64,000 nt of DNA from Desulfovibrio sp. 86. Its GTDB lineage: Bacteria > Desulfobacterota > Desulfovibrionia > Desulfovibrionales > Desulfovibrionaceae. A program made the position numbers and the translations under genes. Shown one piece after another: positions 37,359 through 46,792 of this stretch; position 1 is the first letter of the stretch; the number at the start of each line of letters is the position of its first letter. The notes beneath the pieces are model-generated. The model did no database searches, was not told the DNA's origin, and saw only the letters and a program-made list of their open reading frames with translations. The stretch spans positions 1,364,001 through 1,428,000 of the forward strand of contig NZ_LR738849.1 of assembly GCF_902702915.1 (NCBI RefSeq), given 5' to 3'.

Positions 37359-38139
37359 CCTTCTGCACCCCCGGCCCTGCAGCAGAAGAAAGGACGCGCC
37401 ACGGCGGGTGGTGTTTTTCACAAAGAAAAAAATTAAATTTAGCGTCTCGCAGAATGCGAAAAATAGTACGGCCGGACAAAATCCCCCTGCCTGCCCTGAA
37501 TGGACTGGCGATGGGCCTGTATTTTCCGCGTTTACATAGAACATTTTACCTTTGAAAAAGTGTAAATGCTCTAACGCTGCACTTTCGTGCAGCGCGCCAC
37601 AACATGGCGTGGATTCAGCAGAAAATCGCATTTATCGGCTGAATGAACACTTTGAAATGCTTCTCATTTCAAAGTTGATCTGCTCAAGAATTTTTGCAGG
37701 ATACGAAGGAACTTGGGGCTTGGGGCTTAACCTTTGTCGCCTTTTATAGTAGCATTTCACTCATAAAAATTCTTTTTGTAACATGCGCCCCGGCCCCTGT
37801 TTTACGGCCCGGGGATGTGCCAAAAGAACACAAGTGCGGCATGTATAACCAGCTATAATTGATGATAAAATACATGCAGCTATTCCCGGCCGCACACTGG
37901 ACATCTTTTTATTATCTCATCGGCAGGTAGAGCCCGTCAATAGTTGTGTACTCAACTTAATAACGGTAGGTTGTTGCGAGGATTGCCACGGCATAGAATT
38001 GTATATATTTTATATGCTGTTGGAGATAGCAATACGATACAAGGCTCAGCTTGCACATTTACAGTTTTTTGATAGACACTTTCTTTCACGAGATGACATC
38101 TTCCCGTTGACAAGCTCGCGGCTTTCCAGAAGGTACACT
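37359..38139. other. Long intergenic region before rex
   Basis: About 780 bp with a complete family-B repeat (37538-37685) and AT-rich sequence from about 37740 onward that should hold the rex promoter. I did not find a convincing Rex operator (TTGTGA-N6-TCACAA type). No gene. Confidence 0.5.
37538..37685. repeat. Family-B palindromic element, complete copy
   Basis: Same module order as 40209-40357: an agaacatttt...aatgctct palindrome, then a ctgcac/gtgcag hairpin, cgcca...tggcg, a cagc(a)gaaaa...tcggctg hairpin, and a terminal ctttgaaatg/catttcaaag palindrome. Confidence 0.85.
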
Positions 38140-38781
38140 ATGGCTAACCAACCGAAAAGCAAACACATCCCTCGCGCAACCATTCAACGCCTGGCAACAT
38201 ACGTGCAGGTGCTTGAAAACTTTTCACGCGATAATGTGGAGGTCATTTCCTCCAATCCCCTGGCCGAGGCATGCGGAGTCAATGGCTCCCAAGTGCGTAA
38301 GGATCTGGCCTATTTTGGCGAATTCGGCATCCGCGGCGTAGGTTATCACGTAAAATCCCTCATTGCCGCCATCACTTCCTCGCTTGGTGTTGACCGCGAG
38401 TGGCGCATGGCCCTCATCGGCGTCGGCAACCTGGGTAAAGCCATTCTCAACCACAGTGAATTTCGCGCCCGCGGTTTCAATATCGTGGGCATATTCGATT
38501 GTGATCCCTTCAAGATCGGCGAAATCGTCCACGGTCTTGAGGTGCACTGCACCCGCGACCTCAAGGATATGGTCTCTGACCTCAATATTGAAATCGGCAT
38601 CATCACCACGCCCCCCGAAAGGGCGCAAAGAGCCGCACAGCACCTCATGGACGCGGGCATAACCTCCATTCTCAACTTCGCCCCGGCCCGCATCAAGGTT
38701 CCCGAACGCATCAACGTGGAGTACGTGGACTTTTTCCACCATCTTTACGCCCTGGCGTTCAACCACCCCATGACCCGCTAG
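38140..38781 (+). CDS. rex: Redox-sensing transcriptional repressor Rex
   Basis: The 213-residue protein has an N-terminal winged helix (IPRATIQRLATYVQVLE...ACGVNGSQVRKDLAYFGEFG), the NAD(H)-binding Rossmann motif GVGNLGKAI and the C-terminal domain-swap helix. Rex senses NADH/NAD+ and represses energy genes, in Desulfovibrio including sulfate-reduction genes. The ATG at 38140 has an AGAAGG site. cobS follows by 10 bp. Location just after the Fo genes fits a redox-energy theme. Confidence 0.95.
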   Translation: MANQPKSKHIPRATIQRLATYVQVLENFSRDNVEVISSNPLAEACGVNGSQVRKDLAYFGEFGIRGVGYHVKSLIAAITSSLGVDREWRMALIGVGNLGKAILNHSEFRARGFNIVGIFDCDPFKIGEIVHGLEVHCTRDLKDMVSDLNIEIGIITTPPERAQRAAQHLMDAGITSILNFAPARIKVPERINVEYVDFFHHLYALAFNHPMTR

Positions 38782-38791
38782 GACGTCAGCC

Positions 38792-39589
38792 TTGGCGCTG
38801 CCGCAACACCGTACATCATGGCCAGGACGTTGCTACGACGCCCTGGCTTTTTTGACGCGCCTTGTTCCGCCCCGGCCTGACTGCTCCGGCCGCGACCTTG
38901 GCCCCTGCCTGCCCTGTTACGGCCCGGCGGGCCTGTGCCTTGGCCTTGCCGTCACACTGCCCTGCTGGCTTTTTTTTCTGGTGCTGTGGCGACGCCCCCA
39001 GGCCGACCCCCTGCTGTGCGCGGCGCTTGCCGCCTGGCTCTGGATGGCCCTTGAGGTATGGAGCACACGCGGACTGCACTGGGACGGTCTCGCCGACCTT
39101 GGCGACGCAAGCGGCAGCGGGGCCCAGGGCGAACGGTTCTGGACCATCCTGCGGGACAGCCGCCTGGGAGCGTTCGGCGCTCTGCATCTTTTGCTGGCCT
39201 TTGGGGGCATGTGGCTCACTGTGTGCTGGCACATCCAGGCCGGGCAATGGCTCTGGCTCGTGGCGGCTCCTGCCTGGGGCAGAGCCTGCGTAATCTGGCT
39301 GGCGGCCCTTGCGCCGCCCCGCGAACCGGATTCACTGGGGGGCCTCACCTGCGCGGGCGCGAGCCCCGCACTGGCCGGATGGTACGCCCTGGCAGCCCTG
39401 CTGGCACTCTGCGGGCTGGCCCTGCTTGGCCACCATGCATGGTGGCGCGTGCCCGTCACCGCGCTTGGACAGTTTTTTATCCTGCGTCAGATTGCGACAC
39501 TTGCGCGCAGCAGGGGCGGCATTTCCGGCGATTTTCTGGGCGCGGGCATCCAGTGGGGGCAGTTGTGGTTTCTGGCAAGTACGGTGTAG
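38792..39589 (+). CDS. cobS: Adenosylcobinamide-GDP ribazoletransferase
   Basis: The 265-residue membrane protein has the CobS signature GLHWDGLADLGDASGS and the terminal SRGGISGDFLGAGIQ, with multiple hydrophobic helices between. It catalyses the last step of cobalamin assembly. The best start is TTG at 38792 with an AGGA site; no in-frame ATG lies nearby. Confidence 0.92.
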   Translation: MALPQHRTSWPGRCYDALAFLTRLVPPRPDCSGRDLGPCLPCYGPAGLCLGLAVTLPCWLFFLVLWRRPQADPLLCAALAAWLWMALEVWSTRGLHWDGLADLGDASGSGAQGERFWTILRDSRLGAFGALHLLLAFGGMWLTVCWHIQAGQWLWLVAAPAWGRACVIWLAALAPPREPDSLGGLTCAGASPALAGWYALAALLALCGLALLGHHAWWRVPVTALGQFFILRQIATLARSRGGISGDFLGAGIQWGQLWFLASTV

Positions 39590-39631
39590 AGTAGGGTCAG
39601 TTCATTTGCCTGGGCAACCAAGGAGGAACCC

Positions 39632-40210
39632 ATGAATTTCAGAGAGTTGGCGGAAAAGGCCAGAACCTGCCGCCGTTTTTATGAAGACCGGCCCCTGACC
39701 ATGGCAGACCTGGAGTGGCTTGTGGACTGCGCCCGTCTGGCCCCTTCGGCCAAAAACGCGCAGGAACTGCGCTTCAGCCTGGTCGCGCATGGCGAAACCT
39801 GCCACAAGCTGTTTCCCCTGACCCGCTGGGCAGGAGCCCTCAAAGACTGGGGCGGCCCCCATCCCGGCGAGCGCCCCACGGGCTTCATCGCCATTCTCAT
39901 GCCCCAGGGCGGCGGGGAACTGACGTTCTATGATGTGGGCATAGCTGCCCAAACCATACAGCTTGCCGCCAGCAGCCGCGATTGGGGCTGCTGCATCATC
40001 AAGTCCTTTGATCATCAGGCTGTCCCCGAACTTTTGCAGGTTCCTGCCGATCTCAAGGTGGCGCTTGTTCTTGGTTTGGGCGTTGCCAAGGAAAAACGCG
40101 TGGTCGCCCCCATGCCCGCCGACGGCGCGTGCGGCTACTGGCGCGATGCCGAGGGCCTGCACCATGTGCCCAAGCGGACGCTTGAAGACCTGATCGCATC
40201 CCGTTTTTAG
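39632..40210 (+). CDS. Nitroreductase-family flavoprotein
   Basis: The 192-residue protein starts MNFRELAEKARTCRRF, the arginine-rich FMN-binding start of nitroreductases, then ARLAPSAKNAQELRF and DVGIAAQTIQLAASSRDWGCCI. Substrate unknown; enzymes of this class reduce nitro compounds, quinones or act in cofactor metabolism. A strong CAAGGAGG site precedes the ATG. A family-B repeat follows directly. Confidence 0.9.
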   Translation: MNFRELAEKARTCRRFYEDRPLTMADLEWLVDCARLAPSAKNAQELRFSLVAHGETCHKLFPLTRWAGALKDWGGPHPGERPTGFIAILMPQGGGELTFYDVGIAAQTIQLAASSRDWGCCIIKSFDHQAVPELLQVPADLKVALVLGLGVAKEKRVVAPMPADGACGYWRDAEGLHHVPKRTLEDLIASRF

Positions 40211-40357
40211 AGCATTTTAACTTTGAAAAAGTGTAAATGCTCTAACGCTGCACGACAGTGCAGCGCGCCACAACGTGGCGTGGATTCAGCCGAAAATCGC
40301 ATTTTTCGGCTGAATGAAAACTTTGAAATGTGAAGCATTTCAAAGTTAATCTGCTCT
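40209..40357. repeat. Family-B palindromic element, reference copy
   Basis: A 149-bp element of five nested palindromic modules: agagcatttt...aatgctct; gctgcac/gtgcagc; cgcca/tggcg; ttcagccgaaaa/ttttcggctgaa; aactttgaaatg/catttcaaagtt, ending in ctgctct. It overlaps the nitroreductase stop codon. No ORF. Confidence 0.9.
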
Positions 40358-40420
40358 AGAGCATAACCTTTATTTAGGGTACACTGTACTGGACGCCTTG
40401 GCCGTACCCAGCGCAGAACA

Positions 40421-40464
40421 AAAAAGCACGAGGGCTGCCCCACTACTGGCAGCCCTCGTTTTTT
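40421..40464 (+). terminator. Intrinsic terminator
   Basis: An A-run, then an 11-bp stem (cgagggctgcc/ggcagccctcg), then six T. The A and T runs on both sides make it usable in both directions, ending the nitroreductase transcript and read-through from the GGDEF gene. Confidence 0.9.
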
Positions 40465-40675
40465 GTACGCCTTGCGTCTGGCAGTATTATCCGACTCTTT
40501 ACGTCCGGACCCTGACACTAGCAGCCGGTGCGTGCATGCCACGAAATGCAGCACCATGGCGCTTGGTTGACACAGCACACTACAAGACACACGCCACGAC
40601 GTACAAATTCAATACCGCTATGTATGCTGGTTGAACGCATGCTATCCTGAACGCCGGGGTGGAGGCCCCCGGCGC

Positions 40676-42046
40676 TCAGGACCCATTCCCGTAAAGGCAA
40701 AGAATGCTGGACTTTCCTTTGCCCCCTTCCTTGGCAATATACAGGGCCTTGTCTGCGGTCATATAGAAATCGTCATAGGTGTGACGCCCGCCCGGGCTGT
40801 AGGCCACACCAGCGCACGCATTTACGCGCACTCCGCAAGCAAGGGGTTCCTCAAGCTTAAGGATGATCCTTTCGTAGATTTTTTCGATCCGCTCCAGAGG
40901 CAAGTTCCGCGCAAATGCGGCAAACTCATCGCCGCCCAGGCGAAACACCACGTCATCCCTGCGAAAAACCTGGCGCAGCACCGCGGCAAAAGCCCTGAGC
41001 ACTGCGTCTCCTGAGGAATGACCCAACGAGTCGTTAATGCTTTTGAAATCGTCAAGATCAAAGATGAACATGGCGGCGCTGCTTTGCCTGCCCTCTTCCT
41101 GCTCTCCCAGCCTGAGGGTGATAAGGCTCTCGCCGGCGGCACGGTTGTAAATGCCGCAAAGGGCATCTTTTTCCGCCCGGTTACGCAGGTCAGCGCGCTC
41201 TTTTACACGATCATGCGCGTCCTTGAGAAAGCCTATTATGCACACGTCCCGCGTCTGCGGGTCGGGGTAGCCCACCAGGGTCAGACTGTGCCACGTGTAG
41301 GCGGCGTTAAGGCGAACCCGCGCGCGCACTTCGCGGGTACAGTCCATGAGGCCGTTACGCACAAGACTGGCCATTTCACCAATCTTGTCGTCCTGCCCCG
41401 GGGCGAAAATTCCCTGCTGCAACAGGGCTTCCGGCACGCTGCGCCCCTTGAACAGCTTGCCGTACCTCGTCATGCTTTCTTCCAGGTTTGCTATGGCCTG
41501 CGTGGCATGGTCCATCTGAAAAACCACGTCCACCGCGCTGTGTAAAAGCGCCTCAAGCTTCTGCCGGTTTTTTTCTCGCTCTTTTTCCAGCTGCACGTGT
41601 TCGGTCACATCCTGAAAAAGGCAGGTGCAATACCCGAACTGCGGTTGATGGCAGGTCACCATAAGGTGTCTGCCGAGAGCGGGCCAAAAATCCGTAAGCT
41701 CCTGCACGCGACCATGGCAGGAGGTTTCCCAGAACGCATACAGCCACTTTTTATCCAAATTTATCCGGGAATTGATAAGCGAAAAGCCGATGAACCTTTC
41801 GCGGCAGGCGCCGAAAAGCGAAAAAAGCGCCTGGTTGCCGTAGACAGGCACAAGGTCGCTGGGGCGCCCCATCATATCAAGGTCAACACGCACCACGGCA
41901 ATGGCTTGCGGCAGGCCCTGCAAAAAATCAAGATGGAAGTTATTTGCCATACCCTTGTCAGAGGAGACCAGGGTGACTCGTTCGTTGCGTGGGCGTCCGG
42001 CGGTCTTCATTGCGAAGTTCCGGGCGCATGATGAAGCTTGTTCCAT
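40676..42046 (-). CDS. PAS-like/GGDEF diguanylate cyclase
   Basis: A 456-residue protein whose C-terminal GGDEF domain has an intact GGDEF (371-375), a product-inhibition RxxD (RRDD) five residues before it, and DLDDFKSINDSLGH. The N-terminal half is PAS-like with a predicted coiled coil (LEKEREKNRQKLEALL) before the catalytic domain. No transmembrane helix is seen, so it is probably cytosolic. The start at 42046 is chosen over 42172 because the extension is not conserved-looking. It lies divergent from an HD-GYP gene, forming a make/break pair for cyclic di-GMP. Confidence 0.85.
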   Translation of the reverse strand: MEQASSCARNFAMKTAGRPRNERVTLVSSDKGMANNFHLDFLQGLPQAIAVVRVDLDMMGRPSDLVPVYGNQALFSLFGACRERFIGFSLINSRINLDKKWLYAFWETSCHGRVQELTDFWPALGRHLMVTCHQPQFGYCTCLFQDVTEHVQLEKEREKNRQKLEALLHSAVDVVFQMDHATQAIANLEESMTRYGKLFKGRSVPEALLQQGIFAPGQDDKIGEMASLVRNGLMDCTREVRARVRLNAAYTWHSLTLVGYPDPQTRDVCIIGFLKDAHDRVKERADLRNRAEKDALCGIYNRAAGESLITLRLGEQEEGRQSSAAMFIFDLDDFKSINDSLGHSSGDAVLRAFAAVLRQVFRRDDVVFRLGGDEFAAFARNLPLERIEKIYERIILKLEEPLACGVRVNACAGVAYSPGGRHTYDDFYMTADKALYIAKEGGKGKSSILCLYGNGS

Positions 42047-42591
42047 ATGATCCCCGCGGGGTTGGAGGGGACAATTTGTGGGGTGACTTTTGCGCATCGC
42101 GCTGCCATCCGGCAACACTCTAAAGAATCTATATACAATTTCAGATATAGGAAACCCTGCCAATCCTGTCAATTCGTTTTAGTAAAATTTTTAAAAAAAA
42201 ATTCCTTTATTTTTAAGTATGATACGGTAAATGCCGTTGCTAGTCTTCAAATACACACAAGAAATCCATATTTACCATAGCATGTTCGAATGACTGGCCT
42301 CTGCCTTTCGGTATGGGTAAACAGAAAAAATTCAACGCCGTCACACTGTTCCCTAACTAGAGCAGAGTACCTTTGAAAAAGTGTGCATGCTCTGTCGGGC
42401 GCGCGCTGAAAAAGGCAGGTCAGCGACCTGCAGGACCCTGTGAGGCGCTCTGAGGACAAGCACCAGCGCGCGAGGCTCCGGCTGGCCTGCGTCATTCCAG
42501 TGATTTTTTGCGTGCCGCGCATTGCGGCCCAATACCCGCGCGGAGCGCGGCCTGATACACCACAACTCTGGCACAGCACACGTTGCAGCAT
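42047..42591. other. Divergent intergenic region between GGDEF and HD-GYP genes
   Basis: About 545 bp. A short family-B module (agagcagagtacctttgaaa...gcatgctct) lies at 42358-42394. The AT-rich part at about 42110-42260 is a likely promoter zone. No gene. Confidence 0.5.
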
Positions 42592-43791
42592 ATGTCTGAA
42601 CACGCAAAACCCTCCCGAATAGCCATTTCAGATGCTGTACCTGGAATGTATACCGTTGATCCTGGCGTCTCGTGGCTTGAATATCCCATGCTCTATATGC
42701 AGGAAGGGTTTCTCACAACGCAAAGCGCCATCTCCGACATTGCCAGGCAGGGCTATACTGAAATCTGCCACGATCCCAATCGGTTTCGCCAATATCATGA
42801 CCTTGACGCCGGGCTTTCCACCGTCAACATCCCATGGCCGAGCCAAAGCGTTTCGGCGGCTCCACTGGGCGAGGAAATCCCCAGGGCACGAGCGGTATAT
42901 GCCGATGCGTTCGAACACATACGAGAGCTGATGCAGGATACCCAGGGAAAACCCGTGAACATGGCGGCCTCGCGGCCCTGCGTCGAAGCTGTCATCCAGA
43001 GCCTCAACCGCAACCGGGACGCGCTCATAGCCCTGACAAAGCTCAAAAAAAGCGACAAGGACACCCACACGCACTCTGTCAACGTGGCCATAATAGCCAT
43101 AGCCTATGCCCAGTATCTCGGGCTGCCGCAAGACAAGCTGCACCTTGTGGGGCTGTCCGGGCTTTTTCATGATTACGGAAAAATATTCATCCCCAAGGTA
43201 GTGCTGAACGCCCCGCGCAAACTCACCCCTGCGGAACGGACAGTCATGCAGGCCCATGTGGAGCTTGGCCACGCCCACCTCGCCAGGGAGAAAGACGCAA
43301 ATCACGAAATATTGCAAGGCGTGCTGCAACATCACGAGAAGTACGACGGCACAGGGTATCCCAACCGCCTGAAAGGCAACACCATAAGCATCTATGGCCT
43401 CATCCTCTCGCTGAGCGACCATTATGACGCTCTTTCCTCCCAGCGCGTCTACAAAGACCCCATGCCTGCCAATGTGGCCCTGGCTGTCATGTACAAAATG
43501 CGGAACCAGGTATGGGCGCCGGGCTATGTGGAGCGTTTTATCAAGATGCTGGGAATCTACCCGACCGGAACGCCCGTACAGCTATCGAACGGCGAGCGCG
43601 GCGTAGTTTGCCACACAAACCCGGACTTTCCGGCCCTGCCCACGGTCATAGTCGCCCTGGGCCCTGGCGGGATATCCGTTCGGCCCTACCTGCGGGATCT
43701 GAGTGAAGAGCCGGGACTTGAAATTGAACGGTCGCTTGCCGGAGCCGACGCTGCGCGGATGGACATAGGCTTGCTGCTGTCGCAAGCATGA
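42592..43791 (+). CDS. HD-GYP domain phosphodiesterase
   Basis: The 399-residue protein has an N-terminal DUF3391-like region (ISDAVPGMYTVDPGVSWLEYP). It is followed by an HD-GYP domain with HTHSVNVAIIA, HDYGKIFIPK and the diagnostic HHEKYDGTGYPNRLKG. It should hydrolyse cyclic di-GMP. ATG 42592 has only a weak site; a TTG at 42583 is possible. A family-B repeat starts 4 nt after its stop. Confidence 0.9.
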   Translation: MSEHAKPSRIAISDAVPGMYTVDPGVSWLEYPMLYMQEGFLTTQSAISDIARQGYTEICHDPNRFRQYHDLDAGLSTVNIPWPSQSVSAAPLGEEIPRARAVYADAFEHIRELMQDTQGKPVNMAASRPCVEAVIQSLNRNRDALIALTKLKKSDKDTHTHSVNVAIIAIAYAQYLGLPQDKLHLVGLSGLFHDYGKIFIPKVVLNAPRKLTPAERTVMQAHVELGHAHLAREKDANHEILQGVLQHHEKYDGTGYPNRLKGNTISIYGLILSLSDHYDALSSQRVYKDPMPANVALAVMYKMRNQVWAPGYVERFIKMLGIYPTGTPVQLSNGERGVVCHTNPDFPALPTVIVALGPGGISVRPYLRDLSEEPGLEIERSLAGADAARMDIGLLLSQA

Positions 43792-43794
43792 CTG

Positions 43795-44110
43795 GAGCAG
43801 ATCAACTTTGAAATGAGAAGCATTTCAAAGTTTTCATTCAGCCGAAAAATGCGATTCGCAATAACCATCAGCAGGCTGGTCGCTCTATTAACCAATTGCT
43901 GTCTTTGCGGCAGTCGTTGGCGAGTCTGCGAGCCTTACGAATGGCGACAGCGATTACGCAGAATAAGATGTATAGTTACTCATGCTGTCTTTATCCGTAG
44001 CTTCCTGCGTCGCAACGGCTAAAGCGCGGCTGAATCCACGCCACGTTGTGGCGCGCTGCACGAAAGTGCAGCGTTAGAGCATTTACACTTTTTCAAAGGT
44101 AAAATGCTCT
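43795..44110. repeat. Family-B element split by about 165 bp of unique sequence
   Basis: Reverse-oriented family B: the left end gatcaactttgaaatg...cattcagccgaaaaatgcg (to about 43857) and right end ggctgaatccacgcc...aaaatgctct (from about 44027) match the reference. The segment between is absent from other copies. It has no clear ORF or terminal repeats. Confidence 0.75.
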
Positions 44111-44408
44111 ATAAGACTTCGACTGCACGCCCCCGCCACGCCCACGGCTCGCGCCACGCCCCCGCCCGACATGGCAGAGGAGCAGAACAGGGGCATGGCA
44201 TGAAAACCCCGTGGGCAGGCATGCCAACACTCCCACGGCATCCTGATGCGTGCGCATGGTGGTGACCGGCCTGCCCCATTACGCGCCACAGGCAAACCGT
44301 CATGCCCGGCCTTGCCGCGCTCACCCACCGCCCGATGCCGGATACCTGCTGGCAATTCAAAGCAAATGACGCTAGCCTTGACGCATGACAGCCCACCAGG
44401 AGGATGGC
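44111..44408. other. Intergenic region
   Basis: About 300 bp between the family-B element and the next gene. Small reverse ORFs here are composition artefacts. No signal beyond the AGGAGG site of the next gene. Confidence 0.4.
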
Positions 44409-44975
44409 GTGCGAAAATTTTGTATCAGCCTGTTTGCCGTCATAGTGGCGGCGCTCCTATACACCCCGGCCCTGGCCAACCCGCAGGACAGCCTCCGCAA
44501 GCTGGCTGCGGGCGTATGGGCCTTTCAGGCCCAGAACAAGGAGGGCCTGCCGCCCTGTCCGCTGACGGAAGACGAAGCAAAAGAACTCACGGCCTGGCTT
44601 GACGCGGAATACCGCAGGCAGGGGCAGGAACTGGGCCAGGAGCAGGCCGCCGTGATGGCGGGCGCGCTGGCAGGCTACGCCGCTGCCACAAAAGGCCCCC
44701 AAAAAGTGGGCAAAAACAAACAGAACGCAGGCTCTGTGCCTGAATTTGATATTCCCGCCTACTGCAAAAGCGTGGCCATGGGCAGCCCCCTTATCGAATC
44801 CGGCTGCTTTGATGCGGAGCGCGAAGCCAGAACGGCCATTGCAACCATGACCGACCTGCCGGAAAACATTCTGCGCCACTGCACGGATGTGGCTCAGACA
44901 GGCCGGGGAAGCTATACGGTCATGCAGCATTGCATCAACGAAGAAATGAATGCCAAAAAGCGGATGGGCCCATAG
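44409..44975 (+). CDS. Exported hypothetical protein with paired cysteines
   Basis: The 188-residue product starts at GTG 44409 (strong AGGAGG site), giving a clear signal peptide VRKFCISLFAVIVAALLYTPALA. The mature part has Cys residues in LPPCPL, AYCKS, SGCFD, RHCTD and QHCIN that could form disulfides. A longer ATG start (44385) would put charged residues before the signal. Family not recognised. A small lipoprotein follows by 18 bp. Confidence 0.75.
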   Translation: MRKFCISLFAVIVAALLYTPALANPQDSLRKLAAGVWAFQAQNKEGLPPCPLTEDEAKELTAWLDAEYRRQGQELGQEQAAVMAGALAGYAAATKGPQKVGKNKQNAGSVPEFDIPAYCKSVAMGSPLIESGCFDAEREARTAIATMTDLPENILRHCTDVAQTGRGSYTVMQHCINEEMNAKKRMGP

Positions 44976-44993
44976 CCCGCTGCAGGAGGTTTT

Positions 44994-45413
44994 ATGATGA
45001 AAAAATTTGCATGGCTCTTTATCGTCCTGCTGCTGACTGGTTGCGGCAGCAATCTTGAAAAGCTTGACGGCAAGTGGCGGGGCGACCCTGCGGGCACTGT
45101 GGCGCTGGCAAGCCCCGAAGTTCGCAAGGATTTTGCCGATATTCCCCTTGTGTCCAAGATGCTTGAAGGCCTTGTGCAAAACCTTCGTGTGGACGTTGAC
45201 GCCAGAAACAAGACCATTGCCTTTGCACTTGGCGGCGTTGCCTATACCGGGGGATTTACCGTCGTGGCCGACAAGGGCGACACCATCACCCTCAAAAACG
45301 ACAACGGCAACACCCTCAACTTTGTCCTCAAGGATCCCAACACCATCATCCTTAAAAATGACGGCAAGACTGACGGAAAGTTCGACCAACTGGTATTCAA
45401 GCGCGTGGAATAG
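44994..45413 (+). CDS. Small lipoprotein
   Basis: The 139-residue protein has a lipoprotein signal (WLFIVLLLTGCGS, lipobox LTGC). The mature domain is beta-rich (KWRGDPAGTVAL, TIAFALGGVAYTGGFTVV, ITLKNDNGNTLNFVLKD), suggesting a small barrel. ATG 44994 (or the adjacent 44997) has a CAGGAGG site. It probably shares a transcript with the exported protein upstream. Function unknown. Confidence 0.8.
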   Translation: MMKKFAWLFIVLLLTGCGSNLEKLDGKWRGDPAGTVALASPEVRKDFADIPLVSKMLEGLVQNLRVDVDARNKTIAFALGGVAYTGGFTVVADKGDTITLKNDNGNTLNFVLKDPNTIILKNDGKTDGKFDQLVFKRVE

Positions 45414-45564
45414 CACGCGCCAAAGCGCCGAAGCGCGGATGGCAGAAATGCCGCACATGCCGCAGACGGCGGAGAACCGGCAGGGAATGGGCACTACCGC
45501 CCTGTGCCAGTTCTGCGTTGCGCGCGCTGGCGCGCCCAGCAGTCTGAAGCCCTAATAAAACCAG

Positions 45565-45594
45565 ACCCCGCCCGGGGTATGTGCCGGGCGGGGT
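45565..45594 (+). terminator. GC-rich hairpin terminator
   Basis: accccgcccgg/ccgggcggggt 11-bp stem with an 8-nt loop, about 150 nt after the small lipoprotein gene. Confidence 0.7.
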
Positions 45595-45624
45595 TGCAAG
45601 GAAGCTCACTGGGTTGAGCATGGA

Positions 45625-45660
45625 CGTCAGGCGGGCGCTCTGGGTTGCGCCCGCCTGACG
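45625..45660. terminator. Second GC-rich hairpin
   Basis: A perfect 14-bp stem (cgtcaggcgggcgc and complement) with an 8-nt loop, 30 bp after the first hairpin. A tandem arrangement suggests a backup terminator. Confidence 0.6.
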
Positions 45661-46005
45661 CGTGGGGGTTGTCACAGGAGGAGGGTGTGGACAATCCAAT
45701 CTGCGGTCAGCCCCTGCCTGGAGGGCTGGCCTGCTTTACCTTTAGCGGGAGCAACAAGCTATTGGCAAAAGCCGTGCCAGCCATGGAAAATCTGTTTAAC
45801 TCCAAGCTTTTTATAAATAATTTATAGAAGTGCCACTGGGGCTTCATCCTGGGGGTGCGACAATTTTACTCACGATTTCGTGACATATGAGTAAAAATTA
45901 CGCACCACCGCTTGCACACCACAGGCAAATTCCCGGCCCCCCCGCTTTAAACCTAAAAATTTTTTGCAACATACTAAGAAACAATAAAAATTTTAGGGGG
46001 TGGGG

Positions 46006-46047
46006 GTGGGGGGGAGGGACCCTTTTATAAAAGGGTCCCTCCCCCAC
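46006..46047. repeat. Family-C terminator-like hairpin
   Basis: A gtggggg...ccctttt/aaaaggg...cccccac hairpin with a ggggtgggggt flank on the left. It sits at the 3' end of the leftward lrgAB genes and probably terminates them. Confidence 0.85.
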
Positions 46048-46078
46048 AAGACATTTCAATGTGCCGACACTCTATAAT

Positions 46079-46792
46079 CTAGCCCAAAACCGGCACGCGC
46101 ATCAGCAGCGAAACCGCAACAGGAGCCAGGGCTGCGGTAAAAATACCCGCAAGTATGAGCGCCAGTCCGCCCATGGCCCCCTGCTCTTCTCCTTCCTGCA
46201 AAGCCGCCGCCGTGCCCTGGGCATGGGATACCGTGCCCAGGGCCAGCCCCCTGGCAAAGGGATCGGCCACACGCGCCAGATTCAAAGTCCACCCGCCGAT
46301 AAGGGAACCAAGCGTGCCCGTTGCCACCACAAATGCCGCCGTCAGCGACGATATGCCGCCGTACATTCCCGCGACCTCAATGGCAAAAGGAATGGACGAG
46401 CTCTTGGGAAGAATGGATATGACCACCTCCTGCGGCAGACCGCCCACCCGTGCCAGCAATCCTGCCGAGAACATAGACACAAAGGTTCCCGCGCACACGC
46501 TGCCCATGATGGCAAGCGCGTAGCGCAAGAGCACGCGGCGGTAACGGTACAGGGGCAGGGCCAGAGCCACCGTGGCCGGGCCGATGAAGGCTGTCATGAT
46601 TTTTGCCGAGGGTTCGTAAACCGCGTAGGGAATGTCAAAAAACACCAGCACGGCGATCACGGCGGCGGCTCCAAGAGCCACGATATTCAGCAGAGGATGC
46701 TTGTAGCGCAGGTACAGCGCGCGCACCGCCATATAGGCCAGCAAAGTGCCCAGAATGCACAGCACCGTGCTTACGCTTGCGTAGGATTGCAT
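46079..46792 (-). CDS. lrgB: LrgB/CidB-family membrane protein
   Basis: The 237-residue protein has about seven hydrophobic helices and family segments AFIGPATVALALPLYR, LPKSSSIPFAIEVA, GTLGSLIGG and GTVSHAQGTAAALQEGE. LrgB works with LrgA, known as holin/antiholin-like regulators of murein hydrolysis or as pyruvate/small-metabolite transporters. It overlaps lrgA by 22 nt. Confidence 0.92.
   Translation of the reverse strand: MQSYASVSTVLCILGTLLAYMAVRALYLRYKHPLLNIVALGAAAVIAVLVFFDIPYAVYEPSAKIMTAFIGPATVALALPLYRYRRVLLRYALAIMGSVCAGTFVSMFSAGLLARVGGLPQEVVISILPKSSSIPFAIEVAGMYGGISSLTAAFVVATGTLGSLIGGWTLNLARVADPFARGLALGTVSHAQGTAAALQEGEEQGAMGGLALILAGIFTAALAPVAVSLLMRVPVLG

Larger units (their letters stand above)
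45414..46078. other. Convergent intergenic region with three hairpins
   Basis: About 665 bp without a gene. It has terminator hairpins at 45565-45594 and 45625-45660 and a family-C hairpin at 46006-46047. The AT-rich middle (45800-45990) shows nothing recognisable. Confidence 0.5.

Noticed and set aside
37740-38139. Rex operator upstream of rex
   Set aside because: No TTGTGA-N6-TCACAA-like palindrome could be found by eye, so autoregulation is not claimed.
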